NCBI GenBank assembly: GCA_002722845.1
Contig: PBND01000043.1
Span: 81,796 to 145,795, forward strand
Direction of reading: 5' to 3'
DNA: 64,000 bases
Source: Myxococcales bacterium
GTDB lineage: Bacteria > Myxococcota > UBA4151
Part shown: in pieces, positions 8,299-15,683 of the stretch
Position numbering within the stretch: position 1 is the stretch's first letter
Layout: each line of letters begins with the position of its first letter
Notes under the pieces: generated by a model
Database searches by the model: none
Seen by the model: only the letters and a program-made list of their open reading frames with translations
What the model was told of the DNA's origin: nothing
Translations under genes and position numbers: made by a program

Positions 8299-8983
8299 CC
8301 TTGTGGGGGGACTCGAGCCCTCTGGAGAAGCGGGATTGGCCTTTCATCGGGGCCTTCTAAAGCGGGCCGATGATGCGAAGAATATTCTCCATATTCCCGC
8401 AGCACGCCATGATGCGCCGAGCCGTCAGGCAGAATTTCGTTTGGCTTACGAGGGAGCCTTGGCTTGCCATGTCGAAACCCTGGAACTCCATCGTCGCCGC
8501 CCTCCTAGAGTCGAGGTGCTAGCAAGCCTTGAGTGGGCTGATCTGGTCTTCCTTGATGGGGGCAACAGCGCTTGGCTCATGGAGGCTCTAGATGCTGCCC
8601 ACCTCGCTCCCTTGCTGCAAGGTTTTGCCCAGGGGTCTAAATGGCTGCTGGGCTTTTCAGCGGGTGCCAATTGCCTCCACGAACAAGGCTGGTCTGCGGC
8701 CGCGGGGCAACGCCCCGTGCCTGGTCTAGGCATCCTCCCAGGTGGCTTCGCCCCCCACGGCAGCAACCCGGGGCGCAGCAAGGCGCTCCAGACCCATTTG
8801 GCCCAGCGCTGCGAACGATGGCTCGTGTGTGCTGATGGTTCTGCAGTGGCACTTCAGGCCGGAAGCTACGAGATTCTTGGCTCAGGGGTCGAAGTCCACG
8901 ACCACCGTGAGGGATCCCTCCAAATCATCCCCCTGGAGCCGGGCCATCGGGGACCAACGGATGAACTCTATCGGACCCGATGA
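8288..8983 (+). CDS. Peptidase S51 family protein (dipeptidase E / cyanophycinase-like)
   Basis: 231 aa from the GTG at 8288, behind GAGGAGGG; a longer frame begins at 8078 but would run through the divergent gene. LVFLDGGNSAWLMEAL and the nucleophile elbow L-G-F-S124-A-G-A-N are the S51 signatures, and the length is close to E. coli PepE (229 aa). A downstream APHGS could supply the catalytic His. S51 enzymes are cytoplasmic serine peptidases that cleave Asp-X dipeptides or, in cyanophycinases, the Asp-Arg polymer; which of these applies cannot be told. The start overlaps the start of the minus-strand PLD gene by 11 bp. Confidence 0.75.
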   Translation: MSIILVGGLEPSGEAGLAFHRGLLKRADDAKNILHIPAARHDAPSRQAEFRLAYEGALACHVETLELHRRRPPRVEVLASLEWADLVFLDGGNSAWLMEALDAAHLAPLLQGFAQGSKWLLGFSAGANCLHEQGWSAAAGQRPVPGLGILPGGFAPHGSNPGRSKALQTHLAQRCERWLVCADGSAVALQAGSYEILGSGVEVHDHREGSLQIIPLEPGHRGPTDELYRTR

Positions 8984-9020
8984 TGCTGGTGTCTAGGCGC
9001 AGAGGACTGATTCTGCGATA

Positions 9021-9908
9021 ATGGGGCAGGGGGGTGCTTTGATCTACCGATTGCTGGTCGTGGTGCTCTTGGGCTTGAGCGCGTGCGTGACGATTCACCG
9101 TGTGATGACCGTGCCGCCGGTGCGCAAGCAACTGGCGAAGAGCGCCGGGCAAGCCAACAAATTGTTCCGGGGGGTTCAAGAGGGGCGACTGCAACGACAA
9201 CGCGTGCTGACGCGCCTCTACGCAGAAGGGGCAAACCGCCAAGAAGAGCCCTATCGAGGCTTACAGGCCCATCTCTCTGAGTTGGCCAAAGTCACGCGGA
9301 CGGTAAAAGGTTCCCATGACAAGATTCAGCGCCACCGGCAGGACTTCCTAGCGCTTACGAAGGGACGGAAGCGACTGCGTAGCGACGGGCACCGATACAC
9401 GCAGGCCCACGCTTTGATCGACAAGGTAAAAGGGGAATTGAAGACGCTCCAAGGCCTGAGCAACCAAGCAAGAGCTCAAGCCAAGCAGTTTGATCGTCTG
9501 GCGAAGAAAAGTCGCATCAAAGAGGTCGACGCGACGAAGCTCAGTGCCCAACTCAAAAAGCAGACGCGTAAGACCCGGGCTGAGATGACTCGATTTAATG
9601 GCTCGCTCAAAAAAGCCAGAGGCATGATGCGTCAGGCCGGGGGGCGCATGTCGAAAGACACCCGGGCTAGTCGTCAAAAACTGCTCAGTCAGATGCGGAT
9701 CAAGCTTGCGAATATCGAGGTGCAAGTGGCCAAGATTGAGGGGCTAGCCGAACGATTCGAGATTGAACGGCGTAAGCGGTCAAAGCTGCTTGTGGGCCCA
9801 GGGATGGTGGCCTTCGATGTGCTCGATGAAGTCACGGCAGCGGGCCGCCTCCTTCGTAAAGAAGGAGCCGAGCTACAAAAGCTGTTGCAACGATTCCGAG
9901 CTCAGTGA
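9021..9908 (+). CDS. Coiled-coil lipoprotein
   Basis: 295 aa from the ATG at 9021. A TTG at 9039 with a close G-rich ribosome site is an alternative start and gives a cleaner signal peptide. The hydrophobic stretch ends L-S-A-C (Cys22), a lipobox. The rest is Lys/Arg/Gln-rich, with long heptad-like helices from about residue 50 to 290 and almost no aromatic residues, so an extended periplasmic coiled coil is expected. No family is recognised; a basic coiled-coil lipoprotein could bridge the outer membrane and the cell wall. The stop overlaps the convergent 97-aa gene by 7 bp. Confidence 0.75.
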   Translation: MGQGGALIYRLLVVVLLGLSACVTIHRVMTVPPVRKQLAKSAGQANKLFRGVQEGRLQRQRVLTRLYAEGANRQEEPYRGLQAHLSELAKVTRTVKGSHDKIQRHRQDFLALTKGRKRLRSDGHRYTQAHALIDKVKGELKTLQGLSNQARAQAKQFDRLAKKSRIKEVDATKLSAQLKKQTRKTRAEMTRFNGSLKKARGMMRQAGGRMSKDTRASRQKLLSQMRIKLANIEVQVAKIEGLAERFEIERRKRSKLLVGPGMVAFDVLDEVTAAGRLLRKEGAELQKLLQRFRAQ

Positions 9909-10195
9909 CGGAGGTGCTGCAAGAGCAGCAGGTTGAATTCGTCGAGGGCCTCGTCAAACCCTTCCGGGCTTGGCTCGTTGAGGACTTCGTGGGTCGGCGA
10001 GCTGGATTCCAGCGCTTGGGTGAGCCCGGTCCGTTCGCCAGCTTGCAAGCGGTGCATACCCTCGGGGCGGGTCATGCCCTCGAAACGATCCTCGCTTCGT
10101 ACCGGTTTTTGCTGGGGGGTCTGAACGGTCGGGCCCGCTGGGCTTGGCTTCACCGGTGGTTTACTGCCCGGATTTCCTGTGCGGTGAATGCTCAT
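9902..10195 (-). CDS. Small hypothetical protein coupled to a STAS-like gene
   Basis: 97 aa from the ATG that overlaps the stop of the upstream gene (ATGA at 10192-10195); longer frames reaching 10360 are shadows of that gene. The N-terminal 40 residues are Pro/Lys/Thr-rich and probably disordered. The C terminus (EGFDEALDEFNLLLLQHLRH) is an amphipathic helix. No domain is recognised. The tight coupling suggests it acts with the STAS-like protein. Confidence 0.6.
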   Translation of the reverse strand: MSIHRTGNPGSKPPVKPSPAGPTVQTPQQKPVRSEDRFEGMTRPEGMHRLQAGERTGLTQALESSSPTHEVLNEPSPEGFDEALDEFNLLLLQHLRH

Positions 10196-10584
10196 GCCCA
10201 TGCTCCCGTGTCGAGGAACTGCTCCGCTCGAGTCATTTCTGTGAAGGCATCGATGATACTGGTCAAGCCCCGGTGACGGTAGCTCTCCTGCAGTTTGCCG
10301 GCCATGGCTGGAAACCGAACCACATGGGCCAAGCGCACCATACCTCGGTTCAAGGCCCATTTCTGCAGCCGCTTGAGCAAAGCGAGCGCTTCCCGGGACG
10401 TTTCTCTCAGCTTGCGAGTATCCAAGAGAAGGGAGAATGCCCGTCCAGAAAAGCCCTGGACGCAGAGTTTGAGTTCAGCGCCTAGGCGATGGACATCAGC
10501 GGTTTCAAGACGAGACCCGCAGCGCACTTGGAGGATGGGCGTGCCCCCTCCTGGAATGGTGCAATGAATCTCGTAACTAGTCAT
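10192..10584 (-). CDS. STAS-like domain protein
   Basis: 130 aa. The order of elements fits a small alpha/beta STAS/SpoIIAA-like fold: strand ILQVRCGSRLE, a helix, strand AFSLLLDTRKL, a helix SREALALLKRLQKWAL, strand LAHVVRFP, and a last helix. There is no signal peptide. STAS proteins usually take part in partner-switching regulation through a conserved Ser/Thr, which I cannot point to here, so the assignment stays at fold level. It is followed by a coupled 97-aa gene; the 80 bp between its start and the next stop hold no gene. Confidence 0.5.
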   Translation of the reverse strand: MTSYEIHCTIPGGGTPILQVRCGSRLETADVHRLGAELKLCVQGFSGRAFSLLLDTRKLRETSREALALLKRLQKWALNRGMVRLAHVVRFPAMAGKLQESYRHRGLTSIIDAFTEMTRAEQFLDTGAWA

Positions 10585-10664
10585 GGCTTTGGGAGCATCC
10601 TAAGAAGCGATGGAGGTATCGGTTCGGGGACCGAGCGGTTGTCTCCGCCAATTGTCCGAGGGGG

Positions 10665-12290
10665 CTAGGGCTGCTGAACAAGGTGGCCATCCCCCCGGGT
10701 CCCCAGATAACCGCCCCAGCGAATCACCTCTGGCACAGGGCTGGAGAGGTCCCGTCGCTCCAAGCGAAAGCCATTGGGGCGGAAGGTACTCAACAGCATT
10801 TCCAATCGCCCATCTCCATCCAGATCACCGACCCACGGCGTGCCAAAGCTTGAGCCTCGAAAACGTTCCAACTCGACGAGGCTCCTGGCGTTGGGGTCAA
10901 ACATGAGAATCTGCTCATCGAGTTCTGGGTGACCCAATGGGTTGCCATCATCGTGATCGAGGATAGGGTTCGTCAAGAGGATCGCTTCATCTTTTCCATC
11001 TCCGTTCACATCGACCAAGACGGGCGATGAGATGATGGTGCGTTCGATCGTTTCCTCGAAGATCCGGGCCCCCGTTGCACCGTCGACCGCGATCAGGATC
11101 GTCTCGGTCCATTGGGGATAAGTGCCTCGACTGAACGATGCGAAGACATCGGGAACCTCGTCTTCGTTAAAGTGACCTAGGCCGGGCGAAACTTGCGTCT
11201 CTGAACCGGTGACGGTGAGCGACCAAAGGGTCTCTCCAGACAAGGGCGACAGGGCGATGAGTCGGCCATCGAATGTAGCCACGACCACATCGAGATTTTG
11301 GTCGCCGTCGAGATCGGTCATGGCGGGGGGAGCAATAATCCCCTTGTGGGTCGTCGGCACCGTGAGCGCCTCAGCGGCGTCCAAGTCGCCTCGCAGAAGG
11401 GCATCGAGTGGGCTTGTCCAAAGGGCCCCCTGATGGGTTTCGCCGCCACTCCCAAAGAGGAGCTGCCAGGGGAGATCGGGACTTTGGCGCCAACGGTAGG
11501 GGGAGACATAGGTTTCAGCCCGGTCAGGCATGGGCGCTGAGGCGACGATCGTGCCATCGGCCCCGGAGAGGACCATCAGGTGCCCAGGGGGGCGCGGGGT
11601 GAAGGGCTGCAGCGTGGAGTCGCCACCGTTTGCGACGAGGACCTCTGCTCGGCCATCTCCATTTTGGTCTGGCAGGAGTTGGGGAGAGTAGAAGTTGAAC
11701 CAACCATCTCCCCGGGCCGCCTGGCCGGTGGGTTCGAAGGCCCAGATCAGGCGTCCATCATGACCTGAGATCGCTCTAAGTTCCGCATTTCGACCACCGA
11801 TGATCACATCGTCGATCCCGTCTTCATCGAGGTCGGCCAGGGCTGCGGTGCCAAAGACTTCTTCTCCGGCTGAGGCTCGCCAGAGTTCTTCGCCACTCCG
11901 ACCGTCGATGGCCTGAATCGTTCCCTGATGCATAATTTCCATACCGCAGCCGACGACTGCATCGAGAACACCATCACCATTGAAGTCAGCGACTCGGATC
12001 GATGAAACCGAGGGTTGGGCCAGGTCTGCGGCCCATTGGAGCGCTACGGTCGGGGGGTAGGCAAGGGGTGGGCCGCTGTCTGCTGCTGGACCACTATCGA
12101 CCGGACGGCCCCCGTCCCAAGGGCCCCCATCGGTTTGGGCCGGCCCATCAGATTGGCCCAGGTCCCGACCCGCCGAAGCATCTGGGGCTTCGAAGCCCCC
12201 ATCACTTTGATCCACGGCAGCATCGGCAACTGGTGGTGCTTCGCCCAAGGGACAGGCACAAAGAAGGAATGCCGGTACCAGTTGACGCAT
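10665..12290 (-). CDS. FG-GAP/PQQ-like propeller lipoprotein (paralogue A)
   Basis: 541 aa from the ATG before QLVPAFLLCAC; the frame extends 29 codons upstream into the promoter region of the divergent aldehyde dehydrogenase gene. The lipobox gives Cys13 followed by Pro, then a long Asp/Gly/Pro linker (PDASAGRDLGQSDG). The body carries repeated Ca-loop motifs (DFNGDGVLDAVV, DLDEDGIDDVII, DLDGDQNLDVVV, DVNGDGKDEAIL, DLDGDGRLEMLL) mixed with PQQ-propeller-type blocks such as GRSGEELWRAS and SPLSGETLWSL. It is probably a surface or periplasmic Ca-dependent propeller. It is clearly paralogous to 14048..15601 (both contain PRPPGHLM, DRAETY or DQAETY, and FGSGGET). Confidence 0.8.
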   Translation of the reverse strand: MRQLVPAFLLCACPLGEAPPVADAAVDQSDGGFEAPDASAGRDLGQSDGPAQTDGGPWDGGRPVDSGPAADSGPPLAYPPTVALQWAADLAQPSVSSIRVADFNGDGVLDAVVGCGMEIMHQGTIQAIDGRSGEELWRASAGEEVFGTAALADLDEDGIDDVIIGGRNAELRAISGHDGRLIWAFEPTGQAARGDGWFNFYSPQLLPDQNGDGRAEVLVANGGDSTLQPFTPRPPGHLMVLSGADGTIVASAPMPDRAETYVSPYRWRQSPDLPWQLLFGSGGETHQGALWTSPLDALLRGDLDAAEALTVPTTHKGIIAPPAMTDLDGDQNLDVVVATFDGRLIALSPLSGETLWSLTVTGSETQVSPGLGHFNEDEVPDVFASFSRGTYPQWTETILIAVDGATGARIFEETIERTIISSPVLVDVNGDGKDEAILLTNPILDHDDGNPLGHPELDEQILMFDPNARSLVELERFRGSSFGTPWVGDLDGDGRLEMLLSTFRPNGFRLERRDLSSPVPEVIRWGGYLGTRGDGHLVQQP

Positions 12291-12375
12291 GGCGCAGACT
12301 CCAACACGGCGAGACTTTACCGATTGCGAGGGGCGACCAAGTCCCATTATCTCCCCCTCGCAAGGAGAACGTAGC

Positions 12376-14067
12376 ATGGCCTCACCTCAATTTCCCGAAC
12401 CACCCGACGCTGTTGAGCCCACGACGGAGGCGGCCATCGACCAGGCCCTAGAGAAGCTGACTGCGAACAAGGAGCGCTGGGTTGATTTGGAACTCTCCGC
12501 ACGGCTGCGGCTTCTTGAGCAATTGAAAGACCGAACCCTGGCCCAGGCGCAAACTTGGGTGGAGCTTACCTGCCGCTCCCAGGGGCAATCTGTTGAAAGT
12601 AGTGGGGCGGGGGGCCCCTGGCTTGGGGGCCCGGTGACCACCATGCGGAATATTAGTCTCCTCATCGACACCCTCAAGGCCGGTGGGCAGCCGAAGCCGC
12701 CGAGCGTCGATGATGGTCCCGGGGGGCGAAAGATTGCGCAAGTGTATCCCCAAACCCTGCTCGACAAGATTTTGATGCCAGGGATCACCGGTGAGGTTTG
12801 GATTCAAGCCGGTGCGCCGGCGAGTCAGGGCCGATTTTACCGAGAAGGTGCCCAGGGCAAGGTTGCCTTGGTGCTCGGTGCGGGAAATGTGAACTCGATC
12901 GGCCCCATGGACGTGCTCTATAAGCTTTATGCCGAGGGCGAAGTCTGCATTCTGAAAATGAATCCGGTGAACGAATACATCGGCCCGGTGATCGAAGAAG
13001 CGTTTAAGCCCTTGATCGACGAAGGCTTCCTCGCTGTCGTTTACGGTGGCGCTGACGTCGGCCGGTATCTGACATCCCATCCTCTTGTTGAAACCCTCCA
13101 CATCACTGGGTCCGATCAAACCCACGACGCCATCATCTGGGGGGGCTCAGAGGAGCGAGATGCGAACAAGGCCGCGGGAAGCCCCCAGTGTGCCAAGCCA
13201 ATCAGCTCCGAGCTCGGCTGTGTGACACCTGTGATCGTTGTGCCCGGTGATTGGTCGGCGAAGGAGCTGGACTACCAGGCTCGGCAGATCGCGGGACAAG
13301 TGTTCAACAATGGTTCTTTTAACTGCAATGCAGCCAAGGTCTTGGTGACGAGCGCTGGCTGGTCCCAACGGGAGGCTTTCTTAGATCGACTGCGGGCGAT
13401 CTTTCGGTCGTCGGCCCCCCACAAAGCCTACTATCCCGGTGCGCAGGACCGTTATGAGGGCTTCCTAGCCCATTACCCAGAGGCGGAGGTCTTAGGCGCC
13501 GATGGCGAAGACATCGTGCCGTGGACCTTCATCACCAATGTGCCAGCGGAAGCCGGCGAATACGCCCTAACCAACGAAGCATTTTGTGGCGTCCTTTGTG
13601 AGACGGCGCTCACCGAGCAAGATGCCGGGGCCTTTTTGCGGCGAGCTGTCACCTTCTGCAACGACGCGGTCTGGGGCAACCTGAGTTGTTCCATCGTCAT
13701 CGACCCCCGTCAGGAAGCGAAGCACCGGGAGACCCTCGAGTGGGCGGTTGCTGAACTCCGTTATGGCGGTGTCGCCGTCAATGTTTGGCCCGGGATGATT
13801 TACGGGCTCGTGACCACTTCCTGGGGCGCATATCCCGGTAACCCCTTGGAGGACATTCGTTCTGGGCGGGGTGTGGTCCATAACAGCTATCTCTTCGACC
13901 ACCCCGAAAAGAGCGTGGTCCGAGGTCCCTTTGTTCAGAGTCCCCCGGCCGTGTGGGCTGCAGGGCACCGGTCGGCCCATCAGGTAGGGCGGAAGCTCAC
14001 CGCCTTCGAGCACACAAAGTCGATCTGGAAAATTCCCGGTTTGGCCATCAGCGCGCTGAAGGGGTGA
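12376..14067 (+). CDS. Aldehyde dehydrogenase family protein
   Basis: 563 aa from the ATG at 12376 with AAGGAG 9 bases upstream. It is an NAD(P)-dependent aldehyde dehydrogenase superfamily member: VALVLGAGNVNSIGP in the cofactor fold, general base E279 in SSELGC, and catalytic C317 in NGSFNCNAAK. The Cys context differs from the usual GQxC, and at 563 aa it is longer than typical (about 480-500), so it belongs to a divergent subgroup whose substrate I cannot name. The early segment DLELSARLRLLEQLKDRTL is normal for the family. It is flanked on both sides by minus-strand paralogous lipoproteins and overlaps the 3' end of one by 20 bp. Confidence 0.85.
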   Translation: MASPQFPEPPDAVEPTTEAAIDQALEKLTANKERWVDLELSARLRLLEQLKDRTLAQAQTWVELTCRSQGQSVESSGAGGPWLGGPVTTMRNISLLIDTLKAGGQPKPPSVDDGPGGRKIAQVYPQTLLDKILMPGITGEVWIQAGAPASQGRFYREGAQGKVALVLGAGNVNSIGPMDVLYKLYAEGEVCILKMNPVNEYIGPVIEEAFKPLIDEGFLAVVYGGADVGRYLTSHPLVETLHITGSDQTHDAIIWGGSEERDANKAAGSPQCAKPISSELGCVTPVIVVPGDWSAKELDYQARQIAGQVFNNGSFNCNAAKVLVTSAGWSQREAFLDRLRAIFRSSAPHKAYYPGAQDRYEGFLAHYPEAEVLGADGEDIVPWTFITNVPAEAGEYALTNEAFCGVLCETALTEQDAGAFLRRAVTFCNDAVWGNLSCSIVIDPRQEAKHRETLEWAVAELRYGGVAVNVWPGMIYGLVTTSWGAYPGNPLEDIRSGRGVVHNSYLFDHPEKSVVRGPFVQSPPAVWAAGHRSAHQVGRKLTAFEHTKSIWKIPGLAISALKG

Positions 14068-15601
14068 ATCGGCCCGTACCGTGGGGACCGAGATAGCCGG
14101 GCCAGCCTCGGTGTTGGGCAACGGGCGCATCCAAATCCCACAGCACCATCTCTAAGCCGCGACGGCCCGATCGGGTGAAGACCATTTCATAGTGACCGTC
14201 GCCATCGAGATCCTGGACGAGCGGGGTGCCGACGCTGGTCCCGGGGTGCGCAGCGAGTTCATGGCGCTCGCCTGTTCCCCCAGCCAGCAGGAGGATGCGC
14301 TGGTCGACCTGTTGTTGAGGCCCTTCGTCGATCACCGGATTCAGAATCAGGATCGCTTCATCGAGGCCATCCCGGTTGAGATCGACGAGCAGTGGCGACG
14401 GGACCGCCGTGTTTTCGAAGCGATGCTGATAGAGAATACGACCATCGTGACCGCTAATCGCTAAGAGCTCCACGCCATTCCAATGGGGGTATGTTCCTCG
14501 ACAAAACAGGGCGAGAACATCGGGGTGCTCATCTCCATCGAGGTAGCCGATGGCCGGGCTTGCCTGGGTTTCGGCATCGGCGAGACTGTGACTCCAGAGC
14601 TCTTCACCTTGATCCAGTTGAATCGCTGCAATCCGTCCATCAAAGCTCGCGGCGACGACCTCGACTTGACCATCGCCATTGAGGTCGACGATGGCCGGCG
14701 GGGCGATGAAGCCTTTGTGACTCGCCGGTGCCATCAACTCCACGGCGCGGCTGAGATCTTCTTGCATGAGATCCCCCAGGGTCGCCTTCCAGAGACTTCC
14801 GGGAAGCGTTTCGCCGCCGCTACCAAAGATGATAACGCTCGCCTCCAATGGCTCTCTTTGGATCCATAAAGGCGACAGATAGGTCTCTGCCTGATCGGGC
14901 ATGACTGCTTGCCGAAGCGGGCGCCCGTCGTCGCCGCTGAGGATCATGAGGTGACCCGGTGGTCTGGGAGCGAAGGGTGCGGCTCGAGCATCACCCCCAT
15001 TCGCCAGCAAGAGCTCGGGGATTTCATCGCCATCGAGATCGGGCAAGGCTTGGGGTGTGTAAAAGTTAAAGTAGCCGGCCTCACGCGCGGCGTTGCCCCT
15101 CGGCTCAAAGTTCCAAATCAGGCCCCCAGTCGAGGCATCGATGGCCAAGAGTTCCGCACCTCGCCCACCGATGACCAACTCGTTGGTTCCATCCAGGTTC
15201 AGGTCGATTTCGAGGCCTAGGGTAAACAGGCTTTCGCCCGCTTCGGTGCTACGCCAAAGACTACCACCATTGACCCCGGAGAGTGCCTCGATGGATCCGC
15301 GGGCTGCTTCGGTGCCCGTTCCAAGGACCAAGTCGAGGTTACCATCACCATTAAGGTCGGTGGCCAAGGGGGAAGCCGAACTCTCATCGGCTAAGGGGGT
15401 CACCCAGCGCTCTTGAAAGGCCGGCGGCAGAACGGGAGGAGGACCTGTGTCCTCTCGAGGCCCGATCTCCAATGATCCCAGATCTGATCGTCCGGCGTCC
15501 AGCGCTTGAACGAAAGCATCCTGGGGCCATCCCGCGTCGCTCACGACGACCGGCGCTGGGCAGCCAAGCATGGGGCTCAGGACCAAGATCAGGCGCTTCA
15601 T
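14048..15601 (-). CDS. FG-GAP/PQQ-like propeller lipoprotein (paralogue B)
   Basis: 517 aa. MKRLILVLSPMLGC gives lipid Cys14 followed by Pro. The order of blocks is collinear with the lipoprotein at 10665..12290: DLNGDGNLDLVLG, a GSLWRSTEAGES block, DLNLDGTNELVIGG, PRPPGHLMILSGDDGR, FGSGGET, DLNGDGQVEVVAASFDGR, FCRGTYPHWNG, DLNRDGLDEAIL and DLDGDGHYEMVF. The similarity runs the whole length, so the two arose by duplication and the aldehyde dehydrogenase gene now lies between them. It is a likely Ca-binding envelope propeller; the function is unknown. Confidence 0.8.
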   Translation of the reverse strand: MKRLILVLSPMLGCPAPVVVSDAGWPQDAFVQALDAGRSDLGSLEIGPREDTGPPPVLPPAFQERWVTPLADESSASPLATDLNGDGNLDLVLGTGTEAARGSIEALSGVNGGSLWRSTEAGESLFTLGLEIDLNLDGTNELVIGGRGAELLAIDASTGGLIWNFEPRGNAAREAGYFNFYTPQALPDLDGDEIPELLLANGGDARAAPFAPRPPGHLMILSGDDGRPLRQAVMPDQAETYLSPLWIQREPLEASVIIFGSGGETLPGSLWKATLGDLMQEDLSRAVELMAPASHKGFIAPPAIVDLNGDGQVEVVAASFDGRIAAIQLDQGEELWSHSLADAETQASPAIGYLDGDEHPDVLALFCRGTYPHWNGVELLAISGHDGRILYQHRFENTAVPSPLLVDLNRDGLDEAILILNPVIDEGPQQQVDQRILLLAGGTGERHELAAHPGTSVGTPLVQDLDGDGHYEMVFTRSGRRGLEMVLWDLDAPVAQHRGWPGYLGPHGTGRFTPSAR

Positions 15602-15626
15602 GTCCCTGCCATCTCAGTTTCCGACC

Positions 15627-15660
15627 AAAAAAGAAAAGGGGCCCGACATGCGGGCCCCTT
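15627..15660 (-). terminator. Rho-independent terminator
   Basis: A perfect 10-bp stem AAGGGGCCCG / CGGGCCCCTT (15636-15645 and 15651-15660) with a 5-base loop is followed on the minus strand by a T-rich tract (plus-strand A-run 15627-15637). It lies 24 bases past the stop of the cytochrome lipoprotein gene at 15684 and should end that transcript before the next minus-strand start at 15601. Confidence 0.9.
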
Positions 15661-15683
15661 CTAAAGCACTCATAAAGGCCTGC

